Numbered from the stretch's first letter, positions 1 to 12,932 are shown. The stretch: 64,000 bases of DNA from Candidatus Ferrigenium bremense (GCA_019449635.1 JAGRPI010000007.1:1-64000), one strand, 5' to 3'. The notes: a model not told the origin generated them from the sequence alone. Made by a program: numbers and translations.

Positions 1-1449
<1,449 letters not shown>

Positions 1450-1471
1450 CAAAACTTAAGGAAGCATTGGT

Positions 1472-1948
1472 ATGAGCAAAATCCCATTGACTATCGTCGG
1501 CGCGGAATTGCTGCGTCAGGAACTGCATAACCTCAAAACAGTGCAACGTCCGGCGGTGATCAACGCGATCTCCGAGGCGCGCGCGCAAGGCGACCTGTCG
1601 GAAAATGCCGAATACGATGCCGCCAAGGAACGCCAATCGTTTGTCGAAGGGCGCATTGTCGAGTTGGAAGGCAAACTGGGCAGCGCGCAGATCATCGACC
1701 CCAAAACCATCAGCGCCGACGGACGTTGCGTGTTCGGCTCAACGGTGGTGCTGGAAGACACCCATAATGGCGATGTCGTCACCTACCAGATCGTCGGCGA
1801 TGACGAGGCCAACATCAGGGAGCGCAAGATTTCCATCAGTTCGCCGATTGCGCGCGCGCTGATCGGCAAATACAGCGGCGATATCGCCGAAGTGCAGGCG
1901 CCGGGCGGGGTGCGGGAATACGAAGTGGTGGACGTGCAGTACATCTAG
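1472..1948 (+). CDS. greA: Transcription elongation factor GreA
   Basis: A 158-residue protein, the normal GreA length. GreA enters the RNA polymerase secondary channel and stimulates cleavage of backtracked transcripts. The N-terminal coiled coil includes the typical [19 protein letters not shown] stretch, whose acidic tip (D and E residues) acts in cleavage. The C-terminal FKBP-like domain ends in the conserved [10 protein letters not shown] segment. A purine-rich AAGGAAG precedes the ATG. It lies 22 bp behind carB, a common betaproteobacterial arrangement. Confidence 0.96.
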   Translation: MSKIPLTIVGAELLRQELHNLKTVQRPAVINAISEARAQGDLSENAEYDAAKERQSFVEGRIVELEGKLGSAQIIDPKTISADGRCVFGSTVVLEDTHNGDVVTYQIVGDDEANIRERKISISSPIARALIGKYSGDIAEVQAPGGVREYEVVDVQYI

Positions 1949-1950
1949 AG

Positions 1951-2045
1951 GCAGTCGATAGACGCTAGTCGTTAGTTTTTAGTTGGTTTTGTCCGCTACG
2001 CGGGGTGGTTTGACTAGCGACTAACGTCTAATGGCTAACGACTGC
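1951..2045. repeat. Palindromic repeat, family A (TAGTCGTTAG type)
   Basis: Imperfect inverted repeat with outer ends GCAGTCG and CGACTGC and inner arms around CTAGTCGTTAG and CTAGCGACTAACG. It fills the gap between convergent greA and yhbY and overlaps the last codons and stop of yhbY. Other copies are at 5181, 32776 and 33831. It could act as a bidirectional transcription barrier. Confidence 0.8.
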
Positions 2046-2382
2046 CTAATTGCTTCTTGGTCAGTGGTTTCCCCTTGTGGCGCGGCATTTTCTTGATCTC
2101 GATCTGGTGCGCCTCCGGGCTGGGTTGATAGACCACCAGAATCTTGCCGATATGCTGCACCGGCGCAGCGTTCAGTTTGGTGCAGATCTCCGCCAGAATG
2201 GCTTCGCGTTGGGGCCGTTCCGCCATGACCCGGATCTTGATGAGTTCGTGGATTTTCAGGCTGGCCGCGATTTCCTTCAATACCGCTTCAGTCAGGCCTG
2301 CATTGCCTATCATCACCGTTGGACTCAGGGCGTGGGCGCGGCCTTTCAGGGCAAGGCATTCGGATACGGTAAGGGATAACAT
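2035..2382 (-). CDS. yhbY: Ribosome assembly RNA-binding protein YhbY (CRM domain)
   Basis: A 115-residue CRM-domain protein that associates with pre-50S ribosomal particles. Domain marks are LSPTVMIGNAGLTEAVLKEI at the N-terminus and the basic, RNA-binding stretch after HELIKIRVMAERPQRE. The ATG at 2382 is chosen over upstream ATGs because GGAAGG precedes it at good spacing and the protein then starts at the family's usual point. The stop lies inside a palindromic repeat, so the last residues (GSR) are repeat-encoded. It is divergent from rlmE. Confidence 0.9.
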   Translation of the reverse strand: MLSLTVSECLALKGRAHALSPTVMIGNAGLTEAVLKEIAASLKIHELIKIRVMAERPQREAILAEICTKLNAAPVQHIGKILVVYQPSPEAHQIEIKKMPRHKGKPLTKKQLGSR

Positions 2383-2431
2383 AAGAGCCTTCCAAATATG
2401 AGAAACGAATTTTAACCCAGAAACAACAATA

Positions 2432-2568
2432 ACCACGAAGAACTGATGAAACTACTAGCCATTCCACTAAGCGACCAAAAGACGGTCGCCAAGTGGCTGG
2501 TTAACGAAGGGCACGAAGTTTTTGATAGGTTGGAGGTTTTCTTCGTGTTTTTCGTGTGCTTCGTGGTG
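2432..2568. repeat. Inverted repeat, family C (CCACGAAG type)
   Basis: Begins with CCACGAAGAAC and ends with a run of CTTCGTG units (CTTCGTGTTTTTCGTGTGCT then TCGTGGTG), so the arms are imperfect complements around a unique centre. It lies between the yhbY start and the rlmE start and may contain or displace their promoters. A second copy is at 36435. Confidence 0.75.
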
Positions 2569-2589
2569 AAATGCTTATAAGGTTTATTG

Positions 2590-3210
2590 ATGAAACCCTC
2601 CAAAACCAGCAAACAGTGGATGCGTGAGCATGTCAATGACCCTTTCGTGCAACTCGCGCAAAAGGAAGGTTACCGTTCGCGCGCTGCCTACAAGCTGCTG
2701 GAAATCGACGCCAAGGACCGCCTGCTCAGGCCCGGTACGGTGGTGGTGGATCTGGGCGCGACTCCGGGCGGCTGGTCGCAGGTGGCCGCCGGCAAGGTCG
2801 GCCGCACCGGAAAAGTGATCGCACTGGATCTATTGCCGCTCGATCCGCTGGCCGGGGTGGAGTTCATCCAGGGCGATTTCCGTGACGATGCCGCGTTGCG
2901 GCAGCTGGAAGCCTTGCTGCAAGGCAAGCCGGTCGACCTTGTAATTTCCGACATGGCCCCCAATATCTGCGGCGTAGCGTCGGCCGATCAGGCGCGCGCC
3001 ATGCATCTTGCGGAACTGGCGATGGAATTCGCGCTCGAACACCTGAAACCCGATGGCAGTTTTCTCGTCAAGGTATTCCAGGGTGCGGGCTTCGAGGATT
3101 TTTACAAGCTGATGCGCAGCCGTTTCGCCAAAGTGACCACGCGCAAGCCCAAAGCATCGCGCGACCGGAGCAGCGAGTTATATTTATTGGCCACCGGAAA
3201 ACTTGAGTAA
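2590..3210 (+). CDS. rlmE: 23S rRNA (uridine-2'-O) methyltransferase RlmE (FtsJ/RrmJ)
   Basis: A 206-residue protein, close to the E. coli 209. It methylates the 2'-O of the A-loop uridine of 23S rRNA (U2552 in E. coli) in late 50S assembly. The SAM motif [14 protein letters not shown] is at residues 52-65. The K-D-K-E catalytic tetrad is intact as K35 (AAYKLLEID), D121 (ISDMAPN), K161 (FLVKVFQG) and E196 (RSSELYLL). The ATG at 2590 is preferred to a TTG one codon earlier. ftsH follows after 63 bp, the conserved rlmE-ftsH pairing. Confidence 0.96.
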   Translation: MKPSKTSKQWMREHVNDPFVQLAQKEGYRSRAAYKLLEIDAKDRLLRPGTVVVDLGATPGGWSQVAAGKVGRTGKVIALDLLPLDPLAGVEFIQGDFRDDAALRQLEALLQGKPVDLVISDMAPNICGVASADQARAMHLAELAMEFALEHLKPDGSFLVKVFQGAGFEDFYKLMRSRFAKVTTRKPKASRDRSSELYLLATGKLE

Positions 3211-3273
3211 TCGGGCAATCCATAGTTTAATGGCCTTGCATGGCAACTGCAGTGTGCCGCTTAAGGAGCTATC

Positions 3274-5178
3274 TTGAATAACATGTTTAAAAGTATCGCA
3301 ATCTGGTTGGTCGTCGCCCTGGTGCTGATGACCGTTTTCAACCAATTCAACAGCCGCCCGCAGCAGACCACGCCGTCGCAGCTCGACTATTCGCAATTCC
3401 TCGAGGAAGTGAAGCAGGGGCACATCACCAAGGTGACCATCGAGGGGCGCACGCTGAAAGCGACGACCACCGAAGGCAATCACATCACCAGTTATGCGCC
3501 GAGCGACTTGTGGATGGTCTCCGACCTGCTCAAGAACGGTGTGAAGATCGAAGCCAAACCGGAAGAAGAACCTTCCTTCCTGATGAATATTTTCGTCTCA
3601 TGGTTCCCGATGATCCTGCTGATCGGCGTGTGGATATTCTTCATGCGCCAGATGCAGGGCGGCGGCAAGGGCGGCGCATTCTCGTTCGGCAAGTCGCGCG
3701 CGCGCATGCTGGACGAGAACAAGGAGCGTTTCACGTTTGCCGATGTGGCGGGTTGCGATGAGGCCAAGGAAGAAGTGTCGGAACTGGTGGACTTCCTGCG
3801 CGACCCGTCCAAGTTCCAGAACCTCGGCGGGCGCATCCCGCGCGGCGTGCTGCTGGTGGGCAGCCCGGGTACGGGCAAGACGCTGCTGGCAAAGGCGATC
3901 GCCGGCGAAGCCAAGGTGCCGTTCTTCTCGATCTCCGGCTCCGACTTCGTGGAAATGTTCGTCGGCGTCGGCGCGGCGCGCGTGCGCGACATGTTCGAAC
4001 AGGCCAAGAAGCACTCGCCATGCATCGTGTTCATCGATGAAATCGATGCGGTAGGCCGTCAGCGCGGCGCGGGCCTCGGCGGCGGCAACGACGAACGCGA
4101 GCAGACCCTGAATGCGTTGCTGGTGGAAATGGATGGCTTCGAGGGCGCCAGCGGCGTGATCGTGATCGCCGCAACCAACCGCCCCGATGTGCTCGACCCG
4201 GCGCTGTTGCGCCCGGGGCGTTTCGACCGCCAGGTCGTTGTGCCGCTGCCGGATATCCGTGGCCGCGAACAGATCCTGATGGTGCATATGCGCAAGGTGC
4301 CGATTGCCCCGGATGTGAAGGCCGATATTCTGGCGCGCGGCACACCGGGCATGTCCGGCGCCGACCTCGCGAACCTGGTGAATGAGGCAGCGCTGTTCGG
4401 GGCGCGGCGCAACAAGCGCTTCGTCGACATGGAGGATTTCGAGGCGGCCAAGGACAAGATCATGATGGGCGCGGAACGCCGTTCGATGGTGATGCCAGAG
4501 GAAGAGCGGCGCAACACCGCGTATCACGAATCCGGCCATGCGGTGGTCGCCAGGCTGATGCCCAAGACCGATCCGGTGCACAAGGTCACCATCATCCCGC
4601 GCGGCCGCGCGCTGGGTCTGACCATGCAATTGCCTGCCGAAGACCGCTACAGCATGGACAAGGAACGCATCCTGTCCACCATCGCGGTATTGTTCGGCGG
4701 CCGCATCGCCGAAGAAATCTTCATGCACCAGATGACCACCGGCGCATCCAACGACTTCGAGCGCGCCACCGATATGGCGCGCAAGATGGTCACCCAATGG
4801 GGCATGTCGGAGGCACTGGGAACGATGGTGTATGCCGAAAACGAGGGCGAGGTGTTCCTGGGGCGCTCGGTGACCACCCACAAGAACATCTCCGAAACGA
4901 CCATGCAGCAGGTGGACGCCGAGATCCGCCGCATCATCGATCAGCAGTACGCGCTGGCGCGCCGCCTGATCGAGGAAAACCGCGACAAGCTCGAGGCCAT
5001 GGCCAAGGCGCTGCTGGAATGGGAGACCATCGATGCCGACCAGATCGACGACATCATGGCCGGCAATCCGCCGCGCCCGCCCAAACCAAGCCAAAGCACC
5101 CAGGCACCGCAGCCACCACAGGATGCCGCGCCGACCGCGCCTGCTACCACGCCTACGCAACCTGCGCAGGAAACCTGA
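3274..5178 (+). CDS. ftsH: ATP-dependent zinc metalloprotease FtsH
   Basis: A 634-residue inner-membrane AAA+ protease that degrades misfolded membrane proteins and regulators such as LpxC. Two membrane segments (about 7-23 and 103-124) flank a small periplasmic domain. The AAA domain has Walker A GSPGTGKT (196-203), Walker B IVFIDEID (251-258) and the second region of homology ending RPGRFDRQ (313-320). The zinc motif HESGH is at 418-422, with the third ligand expected in [12 protein letters not shown]. The tail is rich in Pro, Gln and Thr. The start is an unusual TTG: AAGGAG (3263-3268) sits 5 bp before it but 14 bp before the next ATG at 3283. Confidence 0.96.
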   Translation: MNNMFKSIAIWLVVALVLMTVFNQFNSRPQQTTPSQLDYSQFLEEVKQGHITKVTIEGRTLKATTTEGNHITSYAPSDLWMVSDLLKNGVKIEAKPEEEPSFLMNIFVSWFPMILLIGVWIFFMRQMQGGGKGGAFSFGKSRARMLDENKERFTFADVAGCDEAKEEVSELVDFLRDPSKFQNLGGRIPRGVLLVGSPGTGKTLLAKAIAGEAKVPFFSISGSDFVEMFVGVGAARVRDMFEQAKKHSPCIVFIDEIDAVGRQRGAGLGGGNDEREQTLNALLVEMDGFEGASGVIVIAATNRPDVLDPALLRPGRFDRQVVVPLPDIRGREQILMVHMRKVPIAPDVKADILARGTPGMSGADLANLVNEAALFGARRNKRFVDMEDFEAAKDKIMMGAERRSMVMPEEERRNTAYHESGHAVVARLMPKTDPVHKVTIIPRGRALGLTMQLPAEDRYSMDKERILSTIAVLFGGRIAEEIFMHQMTTGASNDFERATDMARKMVTQWGMSEALGTMVYAENEGEVFLGRSVTTHKNISETTMQQVDAEIRRIIDQQYALARRLIEENRDKLEAMAKALLEWETIDADQIDDIMAGNPPRPPKPSQSTQAPQPPQDAAPTAPATTPTQPAQET

Positions 5179-5180
5179 AA

Positions 5181-5270
5181 GCAGTCGTTAGACGTTAGTC
5201 GTTAGTTATTAGTTAAACCCGCGAAGCGGACAACGCCAACTAGCGACTAACGACTAGCGGCTAATGACTG
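5181..5270. repeat. Palindromic repeat, family A
   Basis: Arms start GCAGTCGTTAGACGTTAGTC and end in the near-complement CTAGCGGCTAATGACTG, around a GCGAAGCGG core. It sits between ftsH and folP and occupies the place where the folP ribosome-binding site would be expected. Confidence 0.8.
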
Positions 5271-5275
5271 TTGTT

Positions 5276-6097
5276 ATGCTCCTCCACTGCGGCCAGTTCA
5301 GACTCGACCTCTCCCGCCCTCTGGTGATGGGCATCGTCAATGTCACGCCTGATTCGTTCTCCGACGGCGGCCAGCATCTGCGGCACGAGGCCGCGATCGC
5401 CCACGCGCATCAACTGGTAAAAGACGGTGCAGCCATCATCGACATCGGCGGCGAATCCACCCGCCCCGGTGCGCAGCCAGTCGGCTTGCAGGAAGAGCTG
5501 GATCGTGTGCTGCCGGTCATCGACGGCCTGCGCGGCATCCCGGTGCCAATTTCCATAGACACCTGCAAGCCCGAGGTGATGCGCGCGGCGCTCGCCGCCG
5601 GGGCGAGCATGGTCAACGACATCAACGCGCTGCAGGATGCAGATGCAATGCAGGTGGTTGCCGCGAGCGACGCCGCAGTCTGCCTGATGCACAAGCAGGG
5701 TGATCCGCAGACCATGCAGCAGCAGCCACGCTACGAGGATGCCGTCGCCGAGGTAAGCGAGTTCCTGCGTGGACGCATCGCCGCCGCCGAGGCCGCCGGG
5801 ATCGCGCGCGAGCGCATCGCGATCGACCCGGGCTTTGGCTTCGGCAAGACGCTGGCGCATAATCTCGACCTGTTGCGCCACCTGGACAGGCTGTACGAAC
5901 TGGGCGTGCCGGTGCTGGCCGGCCTGTCGCGCAAGGCTATGCTCGGCGCAATCACCGGGCAGGACGTGGATCACCGCGTAGCAGCGAGCGTCGCGGCGGC
6001 GCTGATCACGGTGCAGCGCGGCGCCTCCATCGTGCGCGTGCACGATGTGCGCGAGACGGTGGATGCGCTGAAGGTTTGGAATACAATAAACTATTAG
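5276..6097 (+). CDS. folP: Dihydropteroate synthase
   Basis: Condenses p-aminobenzoate with dihydropterin pyrophosphate in folate synthesis. The protein is about 273 residues and has the signature MGIVNVTPDSFSDGGQ near the N-terminus, the phosphate-binding GGESTRPGA and the late SRKAMLG and HDVRETVDAL motifs of this TIM barrel. An in-frame ATG at 5264 is formed by the end of the upstream repeat; the ATG at 5276 gives the family's usual N-terminus and is preferred. No clear Shine-Dalgarno is visible. The stop TAG overlaps the first bases of the next repeat. glmM follows, as in many proteobacteria. Confidence 0.95.
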   Translation: MLLHCGQFRLDLSRPLVMGIVNVTPDSFSDGGQHLRHEAAIAHAHQLVKDGAAIIDIGGESTRPGAQPVGLQEELDRVLPVIDGLRGIPVPISIDTCKPEVMRAALAAGASMVNDINALQDADAMQVVAASDAAVCLMHKQGDPQTMQQQPRYEDAVAEVSEFLRGRIAAAEAAGIARERIAIDPGFGFGKTLAHNLDLLRHLDRLYELGVPVLAGLSRKAMLGAITGQDVDHRVAASVAAALITVQRGASIVRVHDVRETVDALKVWNTINY

Positions 6098-6184
6098 CCA
6101 CGGATTGACACGGATGTCCACGGATAAACCCACTAGTGGCTTGAGCCGGATTCAATCCGTGCTTATCCGTGTTAATCCGTGGCT
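6096..6184. repeat. Inverted repeat, family B (AGCCACGGATTGACACGGAT type)
   Basis: Left arm AGCCACGGATTGACACGGAT and right arm ATCCGTGTTAATCCGTGGCT with internal ATCCGTG units. It lies between folP and glmM. Seven further copies or derivatives occur in this window. Confidence 0.85.
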
Positions 6185-6210
6185 AGTTCTCAAGACAAAA
6201 GGGAAGAGAA

Positions 6211-7566
6211 GTGAGCAGAAAATATTTCGGAACCGACGGGGTGCGCGGGAGGGTGGGCGAACACCCCATCACGCCGCAATTCGTGATGCATCTCGGCTAT
6301 GCGGCGGGCAAGGTGCTGGCAGGCGCCAGCGACATGCGCGACGAACGCCCCGGCGTGCTGATCGGCAAGGACACGCGTATCTCCGGCTACATGCTGGAGT
6401 CAGCGCTGGAAGCCGGGCTGATCGCGGCGGGCATCGACGTCTACCTGGCCGGGCCGGTGCCGACCCCGGCGGTGGCTTACCTGACCCGAGCGCTGCGCCT
6501 GCAGGCCGGCATCGTGATTTCGGCTTCACACAACCCCTACGAGGACAACGGCATCAAGTTCTTTTCCGGCGGCGGCGCGAAGCTGCCCGACGAGACCGAG
6601 CACGCCATCGAGATTGAGCTGGACAACCCGATGCAGACCAACGCCTCGGAAAACCTCGGCAAGGCCAAGCGCATCGACGACGCGGCCGGGCGCTATATCG
6701 AGTTCTGCAAGAGCACTTTCCCCTGCGAGATGAACCTGCGCGGCCTGAAGATCGTCGTGGACAGCGCGCACGGCGCGGCCTACCACATCGCGCGCCATGT
6801 GTTCCACGAACTCGGCGCGGAAGTCGTCGCCATCGGCGCCGAGCCGGACGGCAAGAACATCAACGACGGCTACGGCGCGACCAAGCCCGCCAACCTGCAG
6901 AAGGCTGTCGTCGAACATCGTGCGGATATCGGCATCGCGCTGGACGGCGACGGTGACCGCCTCATCATGACCGACGGTACGGGAAAGCTCTACGACGGCG
7001 ACCAGCTACTGTACGTCATCGCCCGGCACCGCCAGGCACAGGGCAGAATGCAGGGTGGCGTGGTCGGCACGCTGATGACCAACCTCGCCTTCGAACACGC
7101 CATGCAGAAGCTAGGCATCCCCTTCCTGCGCGCCAAGGTCGGCGACCGCTACGTGATGGAACTGCTGCTCGAAAAGGGCTGGCAGCTCGGCGGCGAGAAC
7201 TCCGGCCACATCATCTGCCTCGACAAGCACAGCACCGGCGACGGCATCGTCTCCGCCCTGCAGGTGCTGCACGCGCTGCGCGCCAACCGGCAGACCCTCG
7301 CCGAAGCCGCGGCCGACCTGCACATGTATCCGCAGGTGCTGATCAATGTGAAGGTCTCCGGCAAGGCAGCCAGCCTGCTGAAACTAGAGCCGGTCAAGAA
7401 CGCGGTGGCGGAGGCCGAACACGCACTGGACGGCAAGGGCCGCGTGCTGCTGCGCCCGTCGGGCACCGAGCCGCTGTTGCGCGTGATGGTGGAGGGGGAA
7501 GATGGGGAGTTGGTGAAGCGGTGTGCGGAGGGGATTGCGGGGGTAGTGAGGACGGTGGTCTGTTAG
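6211..7566 (+). CDS. glmM: Phosphoglucosamine mutase
   Basis: A 451-residue enzyme converting glucosamine-6-phosphate to glucosamine-1-phosphate for UDP-GlcNAc, peptidoglycan and LPS synthesis. The phosphoserine loop is [12 protein letters not shown] (catalytic Ser ~106), the Mg site is DGDGDR, and the phosphate-binding loop [12 protein letters not shown] is near the C-terminus. The start is GTG, preceded by GGGAAGAGAA. Its stop overlaps the stop of the convergent gene at 7563 by a few bases. Confidence 0.96.
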   Translation: MSRKYFGTDGVRGRVGEHPITPQFVMHLGYAAGKVLAGASDMRDERPGVLIGKDTRISGYMLESALEAGLIAAGIDVYLAGPVPTPAVAYLTRALRLQAGIVISASHNPYEDNGIKFFSGGGAKLPDETEHAIEIELDNPMQTNASENLGKAKRIDDAAGRYIEFCKSTFPCEMNLRGLKIVVDSAHGAAYHIARHVFHELGAEVVAIGAEPDGKNINDGYGATKPANLQKAVVEHRADIGIALDGDGDRLIMTDGTGKLYDGDQLLYVIARHRQAQGRMQGGVVGTLMTNLAFEHAMQKLGIPFLRAKVGDRYVMELLLEKGWQLGGENSGHIICLDKHSTGDGIVSALQVLHALRANRQTLAEAAADLHMYPQVLINVKVSGKAASLLKLEPVKNAVAEAEHALDGKGRVLLRPSGTEPLLRVMVEGEDGELVKRCAEGIAGVVRTVVC

Positions 7567-8048
7567 CTGCTTCTTGCCATTAACCTCAGCTTAATTTCTA
7601 ACAACTCTTTATGCAGTTGGTCTAAACCATAGCTTTCGCCATGGAATTTGAATGTATGTGAATCAAGTGCGCGCAAGAATGCTTTTTCAGGGAACCCTCT
7701 TGTGCCAGTTACAAGGTTCATATCAAAGAATGGATAGCCGTCATACCCAGATACCCATTTATCAAGTCTTTCGTCGAAATGTTCCAGATGATTGCGTAAT
7801 CTACGAAACGGTTTTAAGTCTATACCTGTTAGATCGATATAACCCATTAACATTTTGCCCCGCACGCTTTCTTTATTTGAATCGAGTATTTTGTCCACCA
7901 TCGCAGCATGGCTTAAAAAATGTTGTAGGTGAAAAAATATTTCTATGACTACCCTGCGTTTCTCAGCATCAATAAATGCTGCCCATGCTCGCTCTGCAAA
8001 CTCAATTTGAGTATATGCTTCGCGTGTATAAATTTGCCATTTATCCAT
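7563..8048 (-). CDS. Unknown protein with a HEPN-like RN-x3-H motif
   Basis: About 161 residues when started at [12 protein letters not shown]; an upstream ATG would add a repeat-derived stretch. No named family is recognised. The protein is largely helical and the centre contains [16 protein letters not shown], where R-N-H-L-E-H fits the R-x4-H active-site motif of HEPN RNases and nucleotide-binding domains. Base composition is clearly more AT-rich than in glmM or gluQ, suggesting transfer. It has no cotranscribed partner: glmM converges on it and a repeat block lies upstream. It could be an orphan toxin-like or abortive-infection protein, but the motif is short and may be coincidental. Confidence 0.6.
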   Translation of the reverse strand: MDKWQIYTREAYTQIEFAERAWAAFIDAEKRRVVIEIFFHLQHFLSHAAMVDKILDSNKESVRGKMLMGYIDLTGIDLKPFRRLRNHLEHFDERLDKWVSGYDGYPFFDMNLVTGTRGFPEKAFLRALDSHTFKFHGESYGLDQLHKELLEIKLRLMARSS

Positions 8049-8084
8049 TTTGTTATGGCTAAGTGAGTAGATGGCGAGCATCCT

Positions 8085-8330
8085 AGCATGGCACTTGCAG
8101 GTGCGGAAAGTTTGCCGGGGGCAGCCCGGCGGCTGGTTACCTTTCTTGTCTTGCCAAGAAAGGTAACCCAAAGAAGTCGCCCCCGGTTTGCCGCCGCTTC
8201 GCGGTGCCCTGCGTTGCTCGGCCAGTCAGGCGGCTGCGGAACTCGCGCTGCGCGCTCAGACAGTCCTCGCCGACTTCCCCTGACCGCCTGCGCTACTCGG
8301 CGGCGCACAGGGGATGAAAAAGCGGAGTAG
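8085..8330. repeat. Repeat block with a 14-bp hairpin, between 7563 gene and gluQ
   Basis: A GC-rich non-coding block. It contains a perfect hairpin, GGTTACCTTTCTTG (8135-8148) with CAAGAAAGGTAACC (8155-8168), and a surrounding CCGGGGGC / GCCCCCGG pair. The rest is GC-rich with no convincing ORF. It looks like a dispersed intergenic element. Confidence 0.65.
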
Positions 8331-8332
8331 CC

Positions 8333-8408
8333 GTAGGTCGGGTTAGCGTAGCGTAACCCGACACCCTTTCCGCATCTTGTCGGGTTATGCTACGCTAACC
8401 CGACCTAC
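8333..8408. repeat. Palindrome, family J (GTAGGTCGGGTTAGCGTAGC)
   Basis: Nearly perfect long inverted repeat: GTAGGTCGGGTTAGCGTAGC at one end and its complement at the other, around a short centre. It lies just beyond the 3' end of gluQ and could terminate transcription. Related elements are at 9378 and 53102. Confidence 0.8.
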
Positions 8409-8415
8409 AACTGAA

Positions 8416-9369
8416 TTATGTCGTGCGCACAGCGCACGCTACGCCGCTTGGCGCCGGAATCTGCCTGCATCCCTTCAACCTCTCCGGTTTCCAATTCCCC
8501 ACCGCCCACTCCAACACCTCCTCCACTCTCCCCTGCCGCAATTCGGCGGGTGGTTGCTGGCGCAGGAATTCCAGCACCGCGATCAGCGTCGCAACCACGT
8601 CATCGGTCGCAACGGCGGACGCGAGGGTCTGCTTGCTGAGTTTTTCGCCCTGCGCGTTCACCGCGATGGGCAGGTGCATGTAGGCCGGGGTGGCGAAGCC
8701 GAGCAGGCGTTGCAGCCAGATTTGGCGCGGCGTGGAATGCAGCAGGTCGGCGCCGCGCACCACGTGGGTGATGCCCTGGAACGCATCGTCCACCACCACC
8801 GCAAGCTGGTAGGCGAACAGGCCGTCGGCGCGCTTCACGACGAAGTCGCCGATCTCGCTTTCGAGGTGCTGAATGAGGCGGCCTTGCAGGGCGTCGTCGA
8901 ACTCGACAACTCCCTCTCCCCCAAGGGGCGAGGGGAAAAGGTCGGTGCGCACCCGCCATGCCCTGCCCTCTCGCCCGGCGGTAACACCGTTGCGGCAGGT
9001 TCCGGGATAGACCGGGCCGTCTATGCCGTGCAGCGCCGAGTCGGCGATCTCGCGGCGGGTGCAGCAGCAGGGATAGGCCGCACCGCTGCCTTTCAATCGT
9101 TGCAGGGCTTCTTCGTAGGCGGCGCTGCGCCGGCTCTGGTGGATGATTTCCCCGTCCCAGTGCAGGCAGAAGGCCTCGAGCGTGCGCAGGATATCTTCCG
9201 CCGCACCGGGTACGCAGCGTGGCGTGTCGAGGTCTTCCATGCGCACCAGCCAGGTGCCGTTGTGATGTCTTGCGTCGAGGTGGCTGCCGACCGCGGCAGC
9301 GAGGGAGCCGAAATGCAGGGGACCGGTCGGTGAGGGGGCGAAGCGCCCGCGATAAGTGGGTGGCGACAT
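8416..9369 (-). CDS. gluQ: Glutamyl-Q tRNA(Asp) synthetase
   Basis: A truncated GluRS paralogue that attaches glutamate to queuosine in tRNA(Asp). 317 residues. [17 protein letters not shown] holds the HIGH-type motif and EKLSKQT (~242-248) the KMSKS equivalent. Cysteines of the zinc site are in YPCCCTRRE and YPGTC. Residues ~143-153 ([10 protein letters not shown]) are encoded by a CTCTCCCC/GGGG palindrome inserted in frame and are not part of the family core. The extended C-terminus (after ~300) is also atypical. Confidence 0.93.
   Translation of the reverse strand: MSPPTYRGRFAPSPTGPLHFGSLAAAVGSHLDARHHNGTWLVRMEDLDTPRCVPGAAEDILRTLEAFCLHWDGEIIHQSRRSAAYEEALQRLKGSGAAYPCCCTRREIADSALHGIDGPVYPGTCRNGVTAGREGRAWRVRTDLFPSPLGGEGVVEFDDALQGRLIQHLESEIGDFVVKRADGLFAYQLAVVVDDAFQGITHVVRGADLLHSTPRQIWLQRLLGFATPAYMHLPIAVNAQGEKLSKQTLASAVATDDVVATLIAVLEFLRQQPPAELRQGRVEEVLEWAVGNWKPERLKGCRQIPAPSGVACAVRTT
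8911..8943. repeat. CTCTCCCC-type palindrome inserted in frame in gluQ
   Basis: The plus strand reads CTCCCTCTCCCCCAAGGGGC then GAGGGGA, the same kind of element found at 39709, 41762 and 57000. It adds about 11 residues to GluQ without shifting the frame. Confidence 0.65.
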
Positions 9370-9377
9370 TGGTTTTC

Positions 9378-9453
9378 GTAGGGCGGGTTAGCGTAGCGTA
9401 ACCCGCCGGATGTCTTTCATACGGCGCAATGCCCGTTGGTTATTGCGCCCTAC
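9378..9453. repeat. Palindrome, family J (GTAGGGCGGGTTAGCG)
   Basis: Starts GTAGGGCGGGTTAGCGTAGC and ends GGTTATTGCGCCCTAC. It sits upstream of the gluQ start, downstream of the small membrane gene at 9464. The right half recurs at 53141-53179. Confidence 0.75.
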
Positions 9454-9463
9454 ACGAACTGAT

Positions 9464-9751
9464 CTACTTTCCAAAAGTATAGAAAGCAAGATTCATCCCG
9501 AAAATTAGAGAAATAGAGGTAAATAGTGCAGAGCATGCGATCCACAAACCTTCACGATACAGGGTGGAGGCAAGCCACCCTGTATTCATGAAAGTCCAGA
9601 AGTATGCCGCGAATGCTACTGCTGAAATACCCCAGAAGCTTGAGCCGGAAAATAGACCTAATCCGTAAGACGCAAAGAGCAAACTAACATGAAGCGTAGC
9701 AACTGCCAAAAACCGAAACAGCCAATGCCGTACGATTTTTGTTTGCCTCAT
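9464..9751 (-). CDS. Small membrane protein of unknown function downstream of clpA
   Basis: 95 residues from the ATG at 9751. Three hydrophobic segments are visible (around FRFLAVATLHVSLLFASYGL, ISAVAFAAYFWTFM and IACSALFTSISLIFGMNLAF), with a basic N-terminus. It starts 4 bp after the clpA stop on the same strand and may be translated from the clpA message. Composition is more AT-rich than its neighbours. No family is recognised. Confidence 0.6.
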   Translation of the reverse strand: MRQTKIVRHWLFRFLAVATLHVSLLFASYGLGLFSGSSFWGISAVAFAAYFWTFMNTGWLASTLYREGLWIACSALFTSISLIFGMNLAFYTFGK

Positions 9752-9755
9752 CAGA

Positions 9756-12008
<2,253 letters not shown>

Positions 12009-12009
12009 T

Positions 12010-12318
12010 TTACATTCCCTCCATCCCGCATCGCAGTGGATGCCCATGCTGCTTTGCAAATGCCGACACTTGAGTAACTTTGGTTTCGGCAACATCCAGC
12101 GAATACACCCCGCATACCGCCGAACCTTCACTATGCACTTTGAGCATGGTTTGCAGCGCGCGTTCACGGTTCATCGCAAAAAAACGCTGCAGCACCTCAA
12201 TCACAAAGTCCATCGTCGTGTAATCGTCATTGAACAAAATCACCTTATACATGCGTGGCGGCTTTGTTTTGGCGCGTTCCGGCGCAAGTACCGTACTGCT
12301 TTGCTGTTTAATTGCCAT
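12010..12318 (-). CDS. clpS: ClpS adaptor protein
   Basis: 102 residues. ClpS binds N-end-rule substrates and docks them on the ClpA N-domain. The core YKVILFNDDYTTMDFV and VHSEGSAVCGVYSLDVAETK are diagnostic; the NDDYTTM helix and the later His form the N-degron pocket. The ATG at 12318 gives the normal short disordered N-terminus. It is directly upstream of clpA and divergent from the cold-shock gene at 12559. Confidence 0.95.
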   Translation of the reverse strand: MAIKQQSSTVLAPERAKTKPPRMYKVILFNDDYTTMDFVIEVLQRFFAMNRERALQTMLKVHSEGSAVCGVYSLDVAETKVTQVSAFAKQHGHPLRCGMEGM

Positions 12319-12520
12319 AGTCCTTAACGGGTATTCTGACACTCTGTCTCGGCAATATACTTGATGATTAACGGTGCTTTTTCAAGCCTAATCGAAAAAT
12401 ATTTTATAAACCCCCTTGACGATATCAACTAAACAAGAGTAAAAAGCGCGCTGGTGTTTGATTCAAAGTATCTGCAGTACTGGTTTTGCCGTGTGCGATC
12501 TTATGACTCAAACAGTTTCG

Positions 12521-12541
12521 CGGGGGGCTTCCCCGTTTTTT
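12521..12541 (+). terminator. Hairpin plus U-run in the cold-shock gene leader
   Basis: CGGGG-ggctt-CCCCG followed by six T, an intrinsic-terminator shape, ending only 17 bp before the cold-shock ATG and just before its AAGGAAG ribosome-binding site. It may end a short leader RNA or act as a temperature-sensitive attenuator. The stem is only 5 bp, so this is tentative. Confidence 0.45.
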
Positions 12542-12558
12542 AGTAAGGAAGTAAACAC

Positions 12559-12762
12559 ATGGCAACTGGTACAGTTAAATGGTTCAACGACGCAAAGGGT
12601 TTTGGTTTTATCACTCCCGATGATGGCAGCGAAGATTTGTTCGCACACTTTTCCGCAATCAACATGAGCGGCTTCAAATCACTCAAAGAAGGCCAGAAGG
12701 TCAGCTTTGAAGTGGTGCAAGGCCCAAAAGGCAAGCAAGCCTCCAACATCCAAGCCGCCTAA
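12559..12762 (+). CDS. Cold-shock domain protein (CspA family)
   Basis: 67-residue single OB-fold nucleic-acid-binding protein. RNP1 is [10 protein letters not shown] and RNP2 is DLFAHFSAI; the [14 protein letters not shown] start is typical. AAGGAAG lies 8 bp before the ATG. The 240-bp gap to divergent clpS would allow the long 5' leader usual for cold-shock genes. A strong terminator follows. The paralogue letter (cspA, C, D or E) cannot be assigned. Confidence 0.95.
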   Translation: MATGTVKWFNDAKGFGFITPDDGSEDLFAHFSAINMSGFKSLKEGQKVSFEVVQGPKGKQASNIQAA

Positions 12763-12784
12763 TCAGCGGTTTTGCTGTTGTAAT

Positions 12785-12820
12785 AAAAAGCCCGGCGCAC
12801 AAAAGCGCCGGGCTTTTTTT
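12785..12820. terminator. Strong rho-independent terminator after the cold-shock gene
   Basis: AAAAAGCCCGGCGC and GCGCCGGGCTTTTTTT form a long GC-rich stem with an ACAAAA loop, A-run on the left and T-run on the right, so it can work on both strands. It also shields the convergent HD-domain gene. Confidence 0.92.
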
Positions 12821-12932
12821 GTTTCGCGGCCCGGGATCGCCTGATGCCCCACAAATGCTCAGGCGAACCGGATGCGACCTGCCCCGTCACATCAGCAGTC
12901 TTCCGGTACCTGCGGGGAATCAGGCCTTTCCC

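Noticed and set aside
2412-2636. 74-aa minus-strand ORF between yhbY and rlmE
   Set aside because: It is a translation of the family C repeat (TTKHTKNTKK) and overlaps the rlmE start.
3598-5160. 520-aa minus-strand ORF opposite ftsH
   Set aside because: It is a His/Arg/Ala-rich antisense shadow of a GC-rich gene; ftsH itself is unambiguous.
12415-12444. Sigma-70 promoter for the cold-shock gene starting at TTGACG (12416)
   Set aside because: The -35 is good but no convincing -10 is found at 16-18 bp spacing, so it is not listed as a feature.
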